A DNA stretch of 64,000 nt from Platerodrilus igneus (GCA_036346225.1 JARFIW010001186.1:186001-250000); one strand, 5' to 3'; counted from the stretch's first letter, positions 12,297 through 22,745 are shown. A program made the numbers and translations. The notes: generated from the sequence alone by a model not told the origin.

Positions 12297-12900
12297 GGGT
12301 GTTTCAAAAACAGCTTCATTTTGGATTTAAAATTTAAGCACTATCTAATAAATTGGTTCAGGAAATTTTATGATTTTTAACATATAAGTTCACCATTACG
12401 TGTGAAAAAATAGCTTTCAAATTGCCTTCATAACTGTACTGACAGGTGTTCACTCTTCTAACACAATCATCACATTTTGGTGTAAGGTTGTTGGCTCTAT
12501 TTCGGTGATATGGCGTAGAATTTAATTCCTTAGGTTTAGAATTGTTAGAGGAATATTCCTGTAGAGCTGACTTTTCAAATCTCCCTAAACAAAAGGTTCA
12601 AAGGGGTTCAATCTCATGATCTTGCTCCATACTGAGAGATCATTCGACCCAGAAGTTTGCTTTGCGGTAATTGCATAGTTTTTGCTGTGTGACAGGTTGC
12701 ACTGTCTTGTTAGAACTAAATATCATTTACATCAATTTTCCAATCAGTGCCAAAAATCGGGGTTATCATTTCAGGATAATGAACACCATTAATCGCAACT
12801 CGCTCTTTCTCACTAACATGATTTTGAAAAAAAGTTTGGCCAAATGACACCTTAAGACCGAAATTCACACTGGACTGTAATTTTTCGGGGATACATAGCT

Positions 12901-13000
12901 AGGTCCCGGGTTCGAATCCCGACACGATCCGCTTGAAAAATGTTAGGCGAGAATTTTCACAAAAATACGCCCATGTTTGGATAAGCGGTAAAATGGAGGT

Positions 13001-13058
<58 letters not shown>

Positions 13059-13195
13059 GTCACGTACGTTGAAAATTCCTACCTTGTTTGGATCAGCAAA
13101 GGTTCAGCAAAATTCAAAATTTTTCAGGTAAAAAAATCGCTTCCTGGCCAATGTAGTACTTTCGGGTGGAGCATTGAAAAGAAAAATCACATGTA
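12901..13195 (+). mobile_element. tRNA-derived SINE, 5'-truncated (copy a)
   Basis: It matches the SINE at 13378-13673 from the B box (ggttcgaatcc) to the tail cacatgta but lacks the A-box half. It is flanked by gggatacatagct (12888-12900) and gggatacatagtt (13196-13208), a 13-bp duplication with one mismatch. A gtgtg stretch of the SINE has grown here into a (TG)n array. Confidence 0.88.
13003..13056. repeat. (TG)n microsatellite inside SINE copy a
   Basis: About 27 TG units replace the short gtgtgtgagtg stretch found in the other two SINE copies. Confidence 0.95.
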
Positions 13196-13377
13196 GGGAT
13201 ACATAGTTAGCTCACGAATGAAATGAGAATGCTCTTCTCCCCAAATTTGGCAATTTGTTTGGTAATGTGGCCACCCCCAATGAAAATGCGCCTGATTGGT
13301 GAAGAATATTTTATGATGAAAATCAATCATCTCGTTTTATTGCCAACATCCAATCAACAAGCTGTCTTTGCATAGCA

Positions 13378-13673
13378 GGCGGCTCCGTGGCGTAGTGGTA
13401 TGTGTGTGACTACTACGCCCTAGGTCCCGGGTTCAAATCCCGACACGGTCCGCTTGAAAAATGTTAGGCGAGCATTTTTCACAAAAATACACCCTCGTTC
13501 GGATGAGAGGTAAAATGGAGGTCCCGTGTGTGAGTGTTGTCACGCACGTTAAAGATACCTACCTTGCTTGGAACAGCAAGTATTCGGCAAAATTCAAAAT
13601 TTTCCAGGTAAAAAAAACTCGCTTCCTGGCCAATGTAGTACCTTCGGGTGGAGCATTGGAAAATCACATGTAA
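13378..13673 (+). mobile_element. tRNA-derived SINE, full length (copy b)
   Basis: The 5' part resembles a tRNA with an A box (tggcgtagtgg) and a B box (ggttcaaatcc), the internal RNA polymerase III promoter. It is followed by a tRNA-unrelated body ending in cacatgtaa without a long poly(A). A perfect 15-bp target duplication, tgtctttgcatagca, lies at 13363-13377 and 13674-13688. The clean duplication indicates a fairly recent insertion. Open frames seen within it on both strands are not genes. Confidence 0.93.
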
Positions 13674-13850
13674 TGTCTTTGCATAGCATGGTCAATCGAC
13701 TTCAATTTTTGCATCAATTGAATCTTGTAAATCTTCAGATGAAGGAAGATCTTTATGCAAAACTCAATGAAAGGGTATTGGTGGCACGGCAAATTGTTGA
13801 TAACAATGTTATATGGAGGTGTTGGGTTTGGTGACACTTTTTAACTGCGA

Positions 13851-14599
13851 CTGTTTTCTTTTGAACGTCCAGGATTTCTACTTACAAGTGGTTTAAGCCT
13901 AAGAGATATTTATCGTTCAATTTTTTTTAGCAAATCATGAATGCATATTGGATAAATTGAATATAGATAACAAACACATTCTTCTATATTTTCTCTAGTT
14001 TGTTTAGAGTTACTAATAGTGCAGAAAGACCCAATAACATTAGAGTCTCTTCATGCAAAGGCGCATCAGTCATATTTATTAAAAACAATATGTTTTGAAA
14101 CTTATAAAGTAAAAATTCAACATACAAATATAAAATCTTATTGAAATTAAAAGAATTAAATGGAATTATGGAGTTAGTAGTCATACACGAAGAAATTAAA
14201 AACTTGATTTTCCAATACAGTTATTATGGTACAAAATTGATACAAATTCGATCAAGGACTTGGTTTGAAGAATTTATTTTGAGAATGCAAGTATAAACTT
14301 TATTTAAAATCTTTTAAATGACATTTCATGATATAATTAGTTTAAATAGATTAAGCTTATAGAGGATTTTTCCGATACCAAGAAGTGGCTCGATCATTGA
14401 AAAATCCATAAAAACTTATAAAAATTATTTATTACCTTTCACATTTACTGTTGGAGAGAAGCGATGGGACACATTAACCTTGGTTGTTAAACAAGAACAA
14501 ACAGCGCATGTCACGAATAACTGGAACAAGATAACAAGGTAATAAAGCTCAACAATTTTCAATGCTAATGAGGATTTCCAAGAATATTACATCAGTTAG
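13851..14599. other. Non-coding stretch, nothing recognised
   Basis: AT-rich, no recognisable gene; may include the lost upstream part of the Tc1/mariner remnant. Confidence 0.4.
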
Positions 14600-15250
14600 G
14601 CGTTTATTATTTAGAATGGAATCGTGCACATTCTACAATCTTGGAAACAGATAAATTAGTGTATATAAGGAAGCATTTATTAAAAACGGGGATTCATTCG
14701 ATTCATTTGATAACGAAATATTATTTTGATTTTAAGTTGCGAGCTGTTGCTTTGCAAAGATGATATTTGAAGTATGCAGTAAGCATGCTGTAGTTAGATA
14801 ATATAGTTAGATAATTGCATTGTTGCAATGAATATAGAAGTGATGTTTTAAATGCAAATTACATAAAAAATTGAATTTATTAATTACAATCAAGAGGAAA
14901 AATTTTTCAATATAACTCTATTTTAAAATTTTTACTAAGAGGAAGATTTAACCAAAAATGTACTTTAGTAACTGTTGTTTGAAACAAGGATTGTTAAATA
15001 TGGGAAATCTTGTAAGCTGATTTGGACATCTATTTAAAATAAGAAGATATTTAATTATGAGGTGCATTTTGTGGATTCTGCAAGTATAACTTTTAAATTT
15101 ATTTTTAATTGATATTGGAGTATTTGTATTTAATTTAAGGTACAACAATAAGTGTTAATCATATAATATTTTTTTGTGAGGATTTTTTGCTAGGAAAGTT
15201 TGTGTTCAGAGTTCGAAATACTCTGATCTGTCAAGGATTTTTTTAGCCGA
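14600..15250 (+). repeat. Probable diverged partial copy of TATA-containing repeat R1
   Basis: It has tatataagg at 14662-14670 followed by ggggattcattcg at 14688-14700, the same arrangement as in the copies at 21388-22745 and 48500-49765. A block near 15210 (cagagttcgaa) matches the far end of the 21388 copy (near 22680). The rest is too diverged to align by eye. Confidence 0.4.
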
Positions 15251-15437
15251 AACAAATCTTATAAGTGTGGGAATAATCATAGTCAGGTAAACCATCCATT
15301 AAAGAAGAAATTTAGTTCTGTAAATTTAAAATAAGGTAAGGAACATTTTATTTTAGAAATTATTTGATTTTTAAAAAAACTTTGTCGTAAATGTTCTAAA
15401 TGCTTTTGTATGAGAGAAAATATTTCATACTGTATAA

Positions 15438-15830
15438 ATGCTTTGTAAGAAAAAGATGGAAGCTTTTGAAAGTTGGTGTTATAGGAAAATGTTAAAGATT
15501 AGTTGTACGGATAGAGTAACAAATGAGGAAGTTTATATAAGGATAAGTGAGGAACCCTGTATGTGGAAACAATTAAAGGTCAGGAGAGATAGAATGATGG
15601 GGCACCAGTTAAGACACGAGGGGCTATTTAGTAAGGTATTAGATTATAGACTACCAAATAAAAATAGAGTAGGAAAACCTAGACAAAGCTATATTAGTCA
15701 AATTATTTGAAATTTAGGTTGTGAAGGGTATGTAGACCTTTTTAGACTAGCTCAGAATAGAAAAGAATCTAGAGCTGTGTCAAACCGACCTTAAGTATGT
15801 TCGAAAACGAAACAAAAAGAAAATAAATAA
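15438..15830 (+). pseudogene. RTE-like LINE, C-terminal fragment
   Basis: This is the end of a LINE polyprotein. EAFESWCYRKMLKI, DRVTNEEV, MWKQLKVRRDRMMGHQLRHE and GKPRQSY are the conserved C-terminal blocks, followed in another frame by LAQNRKESRAVSNRP and a stop. The upstream RT and endonuclease are absent, as expected of a 5'-truncated insertion. A stop just after the GKPRQSY block and a frameshift show decay. The 3' end runs into short aaataaataaa repeats near 15830. Confidence 0.8.
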
Positions 15831-15849
15831 ATAAAAATCAGTTAACTAA

Positions 15850-16123
15850 ACGTCACCATGACATACTCACAATTAGTTAGCGGTCTGGCATGTTGGTAGC
15901 GATTCGTTGCTTAAGCCTTTCCATAACATATAATTTAATAAACTTCACCATGACATAACTCACAATTAGTTAACAGCCTGGCATGTTAGCAGCGATTCGT
16001 TGCTTAAGCCTTACCATAAAATATAACTCAATTAACGTCTCCATGACATAACTCACAATTAGTTAGCGGTCTGGTATGTTGGCAGCGATTCGTTGCTTAA
16101 GCCCTACCATAACATATAATTTA
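15850..16123. repeat. Three-unit minisatellite, period about 92 bp
   Basis: Three tandem units start near 15854, 15946 and 16039. Each contains ccatgacata, cacaattagtta, gattcgttgcttaagcc and ccataa. The units are about 85-95% alike by eye. The array follows a LINE 3' end directly. Confidence 0.9.
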
Positions 16124-16254
16124 ACACTTTTCCTTTTTGGAGGGGATACCCAGGTAATATTTCATTTCCTTGTAAATGGGAATCATGTAAACATGTTTGG
16201 AGTTCTTTTACAACCAACAGGTTGCTAATATCTATGTAGAGCCAGGTAGATATG

Positions 16255-16557
16255 AAACAGATAGAAGAGTATAGGAAGACCTACACCAAGCTATGTTGGT
16301 CAAATTATTAGAAATTTAGGTTGTCAAAACCATATAGCAAAAATATAAGGGACGCGGGAGGAAACATCATTATAGAAAATGTAGAGAAAGTAGCTAGATG
16401 GCAGGAATATATAGGAAATTTATATTCAGGAGAAGAACTAACAGCATTAGAACAGGAATCAGACATTGAAAATGATGACCTGGGATATCCTATACTTAGA
16501 GATGAGTTTGAATTAGCATTAAAGAGTCTGAAAAATGGTAAGGCGCCGGGTACAGAC
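16255..16557 (+). pseudogene. RTE-like LINE: 3' scrap joined to pre-RT segment
   Basis: 16255-16320 matches the 3' coding end of the same LINE family (compare 15665-15725). It is joined directly to a segment lying just before the RT domain of a second copy: NVEKVARWQEYIGNLY, GYPILRDEFELALKSLKNGKAPGTD. This segment continues at 18010 after an inserted hAT derivative. The junction at about 16320 is a rearrangement or two adjacent insertions. Confidence 0.78.
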
Positions 16558-16653
16558 CAGAGATGAAATGGGTCATGGGTCAAGTGGGCCAGCGGGTCCA
16601 AGTGGTAACTTTTTTGTTTGGGTCACCGGGTCAATGGGTCATGTGTATCGGTC

Positions 16654-16761
16654 CAAATTGACCCGATGACCCAAATTGACCCGGCGACCTAAATTGACCC
16701 GGCGACCCAAATTGATCCGGTAACCTAAATTGACCCGGTGACCGAAATTGAACCGGTGATC
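16654..16761. repeat. Six-unit 18-bp subterminal array (left)
   Basis: Six consecutive units approximate caaattgacccggtgacc. Variation is mostly C/T or A/G. Position and repetition suggest transposase-binding sites, as known for hAT ends; this is inference. Confidence 0.85.
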
Positions 16762-17861
16762 CAAATTAATAAAGCGACAGATTGACTTTCTCTAGGTATA
16801 AAGCCATAGTTTAGTGAACTTTCAGGTCAATTTATTAAGTACGTTCACAAAATTATACATAAAGTTATTGGTTCAGTTAGTTACTTGCACTCATTTTATG
16901 AATTTGAAGTAAGCACCAAAATAATTTATAATGTGATAAGAGTACAGCGCCTTTCTTTTAATATGAAAATGCATTTTTAAATTTTTTCAAAGAAACTTGC
17001 TATGGCACACAATGCGGTGTTATAAACTTATAGAATTTTGTGTTATAAACTTAATAAATTTAAAAATTTCTGTTTCTAGCTCCTGTTCTCACTATTGTAG
17101 CAATAATGCTATAAGATTTCAAAATTTGCATCACTCTGGATTGTAGTTGGACTTAAAAAAACAATGACAATTAAGAACTAACATCAGGGTTAGTAACTGC
17201 CATAGTATCAAATATAAACACCTAAGTTAGTTTGCCAATAGAATTTTCTTTCACCGACGTTTGTGGTAAAAAATCTAAATATTATCTCTTTATTTTCATA
17301 ACATTTCATTACTTTGGTAATTTGTAGCAGTATGCATCACCTTGGTTGTAATATAAACTTTTGTAAATCTCCGAGAGGTGAAGTCATAAAGTAAATACAA
17401 TGGTAAAAATTATATGAAACTCATATTATAAGTTGCGATTTTGTTACGTTTTTCTTAGGTTGCAACTCCTCTTCCCAGGGCTGGCTTTTGAAATTTGCTG
17501 CCGGTAGGCAAATATTTTTTGGCCGTCTCTCAATTTCGGTTTGAAATGTAATAACCTGCATAAGTAAATCCATAATATCTTCCAATATAAAGTAAATGCT
17601 CTTCCCATACATGCATGTTTTCTCGTACTTATTGTTTCAGAATCTTTAAAAAATGGAATTTTAGAAATATAGCTTAGTCATCATTAATTCATGTGATGTA
17701 ACCTTCTTTTATTACTAGGATTATAAGGTAATTTGTATTTATATATTATAATTCTTTCTTATTTTTAGTGTTTTTGTTTACATTTTACGTGATTATTTAA
17801 AATAAAGTATTTTGTTGATGACAATATTTGATAAGCGTAGACGTAACTTATCTTGAGCCCA

Positions 17862-17985
17862 TGGATCAATTTGTGTCACCGGGTCAATTCGGGTCATCGG
17901 GTCGGGTCACCGGTTCAATTTGGGTCAGTGGGTCGTGATTCACATGCCTATTTGGATTACTGGGTCATGGGTCACTTTTTTGGTG
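17862..17985. repeat. Inverted counterpart of the 18-bp array (right)
   Basis: The same unit in reverse orientation (gtcaccgggtcaattt and variants) recurs several times before the right terminus, so the two arrays face each other. Confidence 0.8.
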
Positions 17986-18009
17986 ACCCATTTCATTTCT
18001 GATACAGAT

Positions 18010-19440
18010 AAGGTGCAAGCAGAAACTTTAAAAACCGCTGGACAAGCAGTAACAGAACGTCTCTTCCGACTTGCAAGTTATATGTATGAGACAGACGAGA
18101 TACCCAAAGATTTCAAACGTAACATCATAGTAACTATACCAAAAAAAAGAGGCGCGAATAGATGTGAAAATTTTCGAACAATAAGTTTGGCAGCACACGT
18201 GTCAAAAATATTAACTAGAATTGTTCAAAGACGAATAGAACAACGAGTTGAAGAAATACTGGGAGAAGATCAATTTGGGTTTAGGCGAAACAGGGGAACA
18301 CTGGAGGCTATTTCAGCTCTGAGAGTGATAATGGAGAAAACAATAGAGAAGTGGGAAAGCGTATATATAGGGTTTGTAGATCTGTAAAAAGCATTCGACA
18401 ATGTAAAATGGAAAAAAATGTTCGAAATACTCAAAAAGATGGGAATGAGTTTTAGGGATAGACGGATAGTACATTGCTTATACAAAGAGCAGACAGTGGT
18501 AATAGAATTACAGCAAAAAAATAGAGAAGTAAACATTAGGAAAAGGTTGAGATAGGGATGTTTCTTATCCCCATTAATTTTTAACTTGTACATAGAAGAG
18601 GCAATGAATACCGTCAAATGCAGGAAGACATTTGGAATTAATATGCAGGGACAAAAAATTGATATGCTTAGATTTGCAGATGATACAGCGGTATTAGCAT
18701 CTAGCAAAGAAGAGTTAGAAGCTGTTCTTAATGAAATGGAAAGTTCTAATGGAGAAATATGGTATGAAAATTAACAAAAATAAAACTAAAGTTCTAGTAT
18801 GTGAAAGAGGGAAAAATAAATCAAAAACAAGAATACAAATAGTAAACGAGAACTTACAAGAGGTTAAGAATTTCTGCTACCTAGGAAGTCAAATAACACA
18901 AGATGCGAAAAGCACAAAAGATATAAAACAAAGATTAAAACACAAGGTCGTGCTACATTTAACAAGAAAAAGCAACTACTGTGTTCAAAGACCACAAATA
19001 TAGAAACAAGGAAAAGATTGCTTAAAACATATATGTGGAGCACAGCACTGTATGGCTATGAAGCCTGGACAGTAGGAGAAGCAGACAAGAAAAAGGTAGA
19101 AGCCTTTGAAATGTGGCGCTACAGACATATGATGAAGATATTATGGACAGACAAAGTTAAGAACAAAGAGGTACTAGAAATGGTAGGGGAAGAAAGAAAT
19201 ATGTGGAAAACAGTAAAAAATAAAAGAGATAGGATGATATGCCACATACTAAGACATGAGGGAATAGTGCGGAATATATCAGAAGCAGAGATAGGAAAAA
19301 GAGAAGTAGAGGTAGACCTAGGTTAGACTACTGCACACAGATAGTGAAAGATGTAGGTTGTGAGAATTTCAGGGAAATGTGTAGGATAGCTCAGAATAGA
19401 AATCAATGGAGGTACTCTTCCAACCAGTCGCAAGATGGAA
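18010..19440 (+). pseudogene. RTE-like LINE, RT and C-terminal region, broken
   Basis: This continues the segment ending at 16557. Blocks in order are FKRNIIVTIPKK; LGEDQFGFRRNRGTLEAI; GFVDL-stop-KAFDNVKW (RT motif A with a TAA in place of the usual glutamate codon); LSPLIFNLYIEEAMN; and FADDTAVLAS (motif C, aspartates intact). Further C-terminal blocks follow, with EAFEMWRYRHMMKI and RDRMICHILRHEG. Several frameshifts, near 18770 and 18990, prevent translation. The 3' untranslated region runs to about 19636, where a SINE interrupts it. The endonuclease part is missing from this copy. Confidence 0.88.
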
Positions 19441-19636
19441 AAACTAATGACAAAAATAGTAGCTGTACTTAAACATGGTGTGATTATTATAAGCAACTAT
19501 AGCTATTGGTTTTGCAATACTCTCAACTAATGTTAATTGTGCGAAAGGATTTACTGGAAAACTAGTAATTCGACAAATGTCTCAAGTGTTGGGGGATCCT
19601 TGGCATCCACAGGCTGCTTAATCCCCTTCACATACC

Positions 19637-19932
19637 TTACATGTGATTTCCCAATGCTTCACCTGAATGTACTACATTGGTCAGGAAGGGTTTTTTTACC
19701 TGGAAAATTTGGAATTTTGCCGAACCCTTGCTATTCCAAGCAAGGTAGGGATTTTTAACGTGCGTGACAACACTCACACACGGGACCTCCATTTTACCTC
19801 TTATCCGAACGAAGGTGTATTTTTGTGAAAAATGCTCGCCTAACATTTTACAAGCGGACCGTGTCGGGATTTGAGCCCGGGACCTTGGGCTTAGTAGTCA
19901 CACACATACCAACTACGCCATGGAGCCGTCCC
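19637..19932 (-). mobile_element. tRNA-derived SINE, full length (copy c)
   Basis: Same family as 13378-13673 on the opposite strand; head at 19932, tail at 19637. It is flanked by ccccttcacatacc (19623-19636) and ccccttcgcatacc (19933-19946), a 14-bp duplication with one mismatch. It lies in the LINE 3' region, whose sequence resumes after it. Confidence 0.92.
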
Positions 19933-19946
19933 CCCCTTCGCATACC

Positions 19947-20935
19947 ACTGAATCTTGGTGAAATAGGGCATATAATTAGAAAACCATAGAAGGGAATCGA
20001 GCTGTATATAGGCTGTTGTGAGAATTGCAGGGAACTGTGTAGGCTAGCTCAGAACATAAATAAGCTGAGGTACAAGTTCAACCAGTTTCAAGACGTAAAA
20101 CCCAATGACGAAAAAATAAGTGCTCTTAAATCTGATGATTATTATAGATAACTACATGTATTGGTTGTGAAATATTTTCAACTAATGTTGATTGTGCGAT
20201 AGGATAAATTGGAAAAACTATTAATTCGACAAAGGTTCAGGTGCTGGGGGAACTTGGCAGCCAAAGGCTGTTTACCCCCCTTCACATGCCACTGAATATT
20301 GGGGAAATATAATATATAACTGTAAAACAATAGAAACTGACCGAACTGCATCAAACAAGAAAGAACAGCAGCTATGTTCAAAGACAACGAACATAGATAG
20401 AAGAAAACTGTTCAAAGCATAGTGTGGAGCACAGCACAGTACATCTATGAAATAGGGGAAAAGCAGACAGAAAGAGATCGGAGCCTTCTGGAATGTTGTG
20501 CTTCAGGCTTATGAGGATGATAGCATGGACAGACAAAGCTAATAACAAATAGGTTATAGAAATAGTAGAGAAATAAAGATATCTGTGGAAAACGAAAAAA
20601 AATAGAAGAAATAGGACAGGATATGTTCTAAGGAATTTCTGGGAAATAGTACAGGATATGTGACAAGTACAGATAGGAAAAGAGAGGTAGAGGTAGACCA
20701 AGATCAGACTTTAGCACATAGATAGTGATAGATGCAGACTGTGCAAATTTCAGGGAAATGTGTAGGTTGGTTCAGACTAGGAAATAATGAAGGTACACGT
20801 CCAACCAGTTCTAGGACTGAAGACCTAATGATGATGTTGAGGTTGTGAAGAATATGTAGAACTCTTTAAATTAGCACAAAATAGAAAAGAAGTTCGAGCT
20901 GCGTTGAACCGACCTTAAGTAAGGTTAAACACAAT
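19947..20935 (+). pseudogene. RTE-like LINE remnants, strongly decayed
   Basis: Fragments of C-terminal coding sequence appear in shifting frames (VWSTAQY near 20430, KRGRGRPRSD near 20690). They are followed by a last block at 20840-20920 (EEYVELFKLAQNRKE and a stop). 19947-20330 also repeats the 3' untranslated sequence found at 19440-19635, so at least two copies overlap or adjoin here. Confidence 0.7.
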
Positions 20936-20940
20936 ATGAT

Positions 20941-21290
20941 GAAATGCTTTGTGACATTGCTGTGTTTGATTTCATTTTGAAAACTCCATCAATTCCGTTG
21001 AGTTAGCCAGGCAAAGTTAGAAAGGAAGGTAAGTGAACATTTCAAATTTTACAAATTGTTGCATCTGTTTCATATCACTCTTTTAGTGACACTCCAACGT
21101 GGGTCATTATCACAGCATTCTTTTAGTAACGTCCCAACGCGAGTCATTATCACAGCAATATATATATTGCACTGATGAGGCTTAACAAAGCCGAAACCGT
21201 CGGTCAGTGGATGTTTCCTCCTGTGAAGTAATAAAGCTAATGTTTTGTTAATGGCTATATAACTACTAGCCCAATTTGTATTCGTCAATA
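20941..21290 (+). repeat. Dispersed repeat carrying a hammerhead-like motif
   Basis: 20941-21035 matches the reverse complement of 28490-28570 (shared ttgctgtgttt, atttcatttt, gagctagccagg) and, more weakly, 23018-23090. The similarity continues to a tcacagcaat stretch in the first two. Two near-identical 46-bp units (about 21082-21127 and 21128-21157) precede the ribozyme motif. The class of the element is unknown; it could be a small retroelement such as a PLE fragment or retrozyme. Confidence 0.6.
21150..21226 (+). ncRNA. Hammerhead-like ribozyme motif, different from the PLE type
   Basis: The core ctgatga (21172-21178) precedes a 5-bp stem II (ggctt, loop aaca, aagcc), gaaa (21193-21196) and a 3-bp stem III (acc/ggt with loop gtc). 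The expected cleavage site is c21205. An outer 6-bp helix tcacag (21150-21155)/ctgtga (21221-21226) brackets the motif. The part of stem I next to the core pairs poorly (A opposite A, then mostly wobbles), so the copy may be impaired. Confidence 0.7.
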
Positions 21291-21382
21291 GGCTCTATTA
21301 TTTTCATAGAGTTTGTTTACAGATACATCTTATTTTATATATTGTTCTACACAATTTGCTATTGCGGACTGCAAATAACTTG

Positions 21383-21387
<5 letters not shown>

Positions 21388-21425
<38 letters not shown>

Positions 21426-22745
21426 TGTGATAATGACATCACAAGAGGTCATTGAACACCAAATTCTGTGAGAAAACCCACCCAAAATGGAGAAAAGTAA
21501 AGTTTTCCAATATTTAATTTTTACCCTGTATAATATTTTTTAGCAAGGTAAATGTATTCCCATGTAAGGACACAAGAAGCCACACTTCAAAATTCATGTG
21601 TAGATAATCTCCAGAAAAATACCTTAAAACAAGTTGTAAAATACTAAATCACTTCAATATCTTAAAACAAAGTTTCATAATGCATTCATCCATTGTGACA
21701 ATATAAAAATCGATGTACTATCATTTATTCTCCTGAAAAATGAAAGTTTTATTTTCATAGAAACGCCATTTAATCCAAAACGAAAATACCGTATTTATTT
21801 GCTTAAACAAACCACAATGTCGAGTCTTCAAAAAAATCGCAAAATCCTCTACGTCAATGAGCTAATTATTTTCTAGCAATGAATATATACGTCTATTCAA
21901 AAAACGCGCTACTACTGGAAAGGCTATAAAACTGATGAGATAACGCGTTTTAATACCTCTATTTATTACAGAAATTAGTAAGAAAGAGATAACAGAGACT
22001 GGTTTTAATGCGTTAAAAAATGATGCGACAGATTTTACGATCGCAAATACTTTAAACTGACAGCTCATTAAAGGTATAAACATCGAAACTGTAGGTAATT
22101 GTTGTATCAGGTGGATGAGTAATACTTCGAGAATATATTCAAACTTTGAAGAAAAATGACTTATTTAGAATTTTTTATATAAGGACGGGATTTAACGAGG
22201 AGCGGATTATTCATTCTTACGACACGCAACATGTAAGTTTCGAGTAATTTGTAATTCATTCAAAATCGGTAATCCATTCTGCCGGCGTTCCACATGTAAC
22301 GGAAGTTTAAATATAAGTTATGAAGCATAATTGTTTTAAAGGGTACAATGAAGATTTATTGCTTCAATATAAATAATCTTGGTACAAGGTCAACCGCTAA
22401 TTTTAATCTATTAAAAATAAATGTACGTTCAAAGACGTATACTTCGTCGGATGGAAAATTAATTAAAAATGGAAATTTAAAATGGAAACAGGAATTTTTT
22501 AGTGCAGTTAATTCCAATGGAAACCATATTTTTATAAGCAAAGGTAGGTAGTCATAAAGAAGAATTTGACGATTCAAACTATAAGTTTAACTTTGTTTTG
22601 TAACCTAAATGACATTTAAGTTTTATTTGGGTATAAAAATTATTTTAAATGGATGATTTTTTCCATCAATTTTGAGGCCAGAGTTCGAAGCGTTTTGACT
22701 CTTAGAAAATTTTCTGACCAGAGTTGTTGATCAACTACATTGCAA
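21388..22745. repeat. TA-flanked repeat R1, copy A
   Basis: A (TA)n run (21388-21422) is followed by ggtgtgataatgaca and gaggtcattgaacacc, then about 1.3 kb of non-coding sequence. Copies share scattered blocks: accctgtataatatt, a TATA box (tatataag, 22176-22183) about 28 bp before a ggatt.attcattc start-like stretch, tggaaacaggaatttttt near 22480 and tttgacgat near 22568. Related copies lie at 46584-47525, 48500-49765 and, partly, 30239-30415. The class is unknown; an LTR-like or non-autonomous retroelement is possible. Confidence 0.6.
22176..22220 (+). promoter_or_regulatory. TATA box and initiator-like site in R1 copy A
   Basis: tatataag at 22176 is followed 28 bp later by ggattattcattc. 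The pair recurs with the same spacing in three other copies, so it is probably a functional core promoter of the element. Confidence 0.45.

Larger units (their letters stand above)
12297..13850 (-). pseudogene. Tc1/mariner-superfamily transposase remnant, split by two SINEs
   Basis: Reading the minus strand and skipping the two SINEs gives blocks in transposase order. LVDWMLAIK and a motif matching FSDEAHFH but reading FTNQAHFH lie near 13310. QTNCQIWGEEHSHF comes next, then KERVAINGVHYPEMITP near 12790 and QDSATCHTA near 12690. GRMISQYGA and TPLNLLF follow near 12600, and a C-terminal block lies near 12450. The first catalytic aspartate is changed to asparagine, and many stops occur. The low-coordinate end (agggtgtttc at 12297) looks like a terminal inverted repeat of this superfamily; the partner end was not found. 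The gene is clearly dead. Confidence 0.7.
16558..18001. mobile_element. Non-autonomous hAT derivative inserted in a LINE
   Basis: The ends are near-perfect inverted repeats: cagagatgaaatgggtca at 16558 and, on the other strand from 18001, cagaaatgaaatgggtca. The 8-bp flanks gtacagac (16550-16557) and atacagat (18002-18009) share their six central bases. The insertion splits a LINE codon series that rejoins across it (KAPGTD to KVQAETL). The interior has no transposase-like frame. The CAG-starting ends plus the 8-bp duplication indicate the hAT superfamily. Arrays of an 18-bp repeat lie inside both ends. Confidence 0.87.

Noticed and set aside
13380..13455. tRNA gene
   Set aside because: A and B boxes are present, but they are the head of a repeated SINE with target duplications; the acceptor stem and anticodon arm do not form a clean tRNA.
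13461..13673. 70-codon open frame and its reverse-strand partner
   Set aside because: Both lie wholly inside a SINE and recur in the other copy; no coding evidence.
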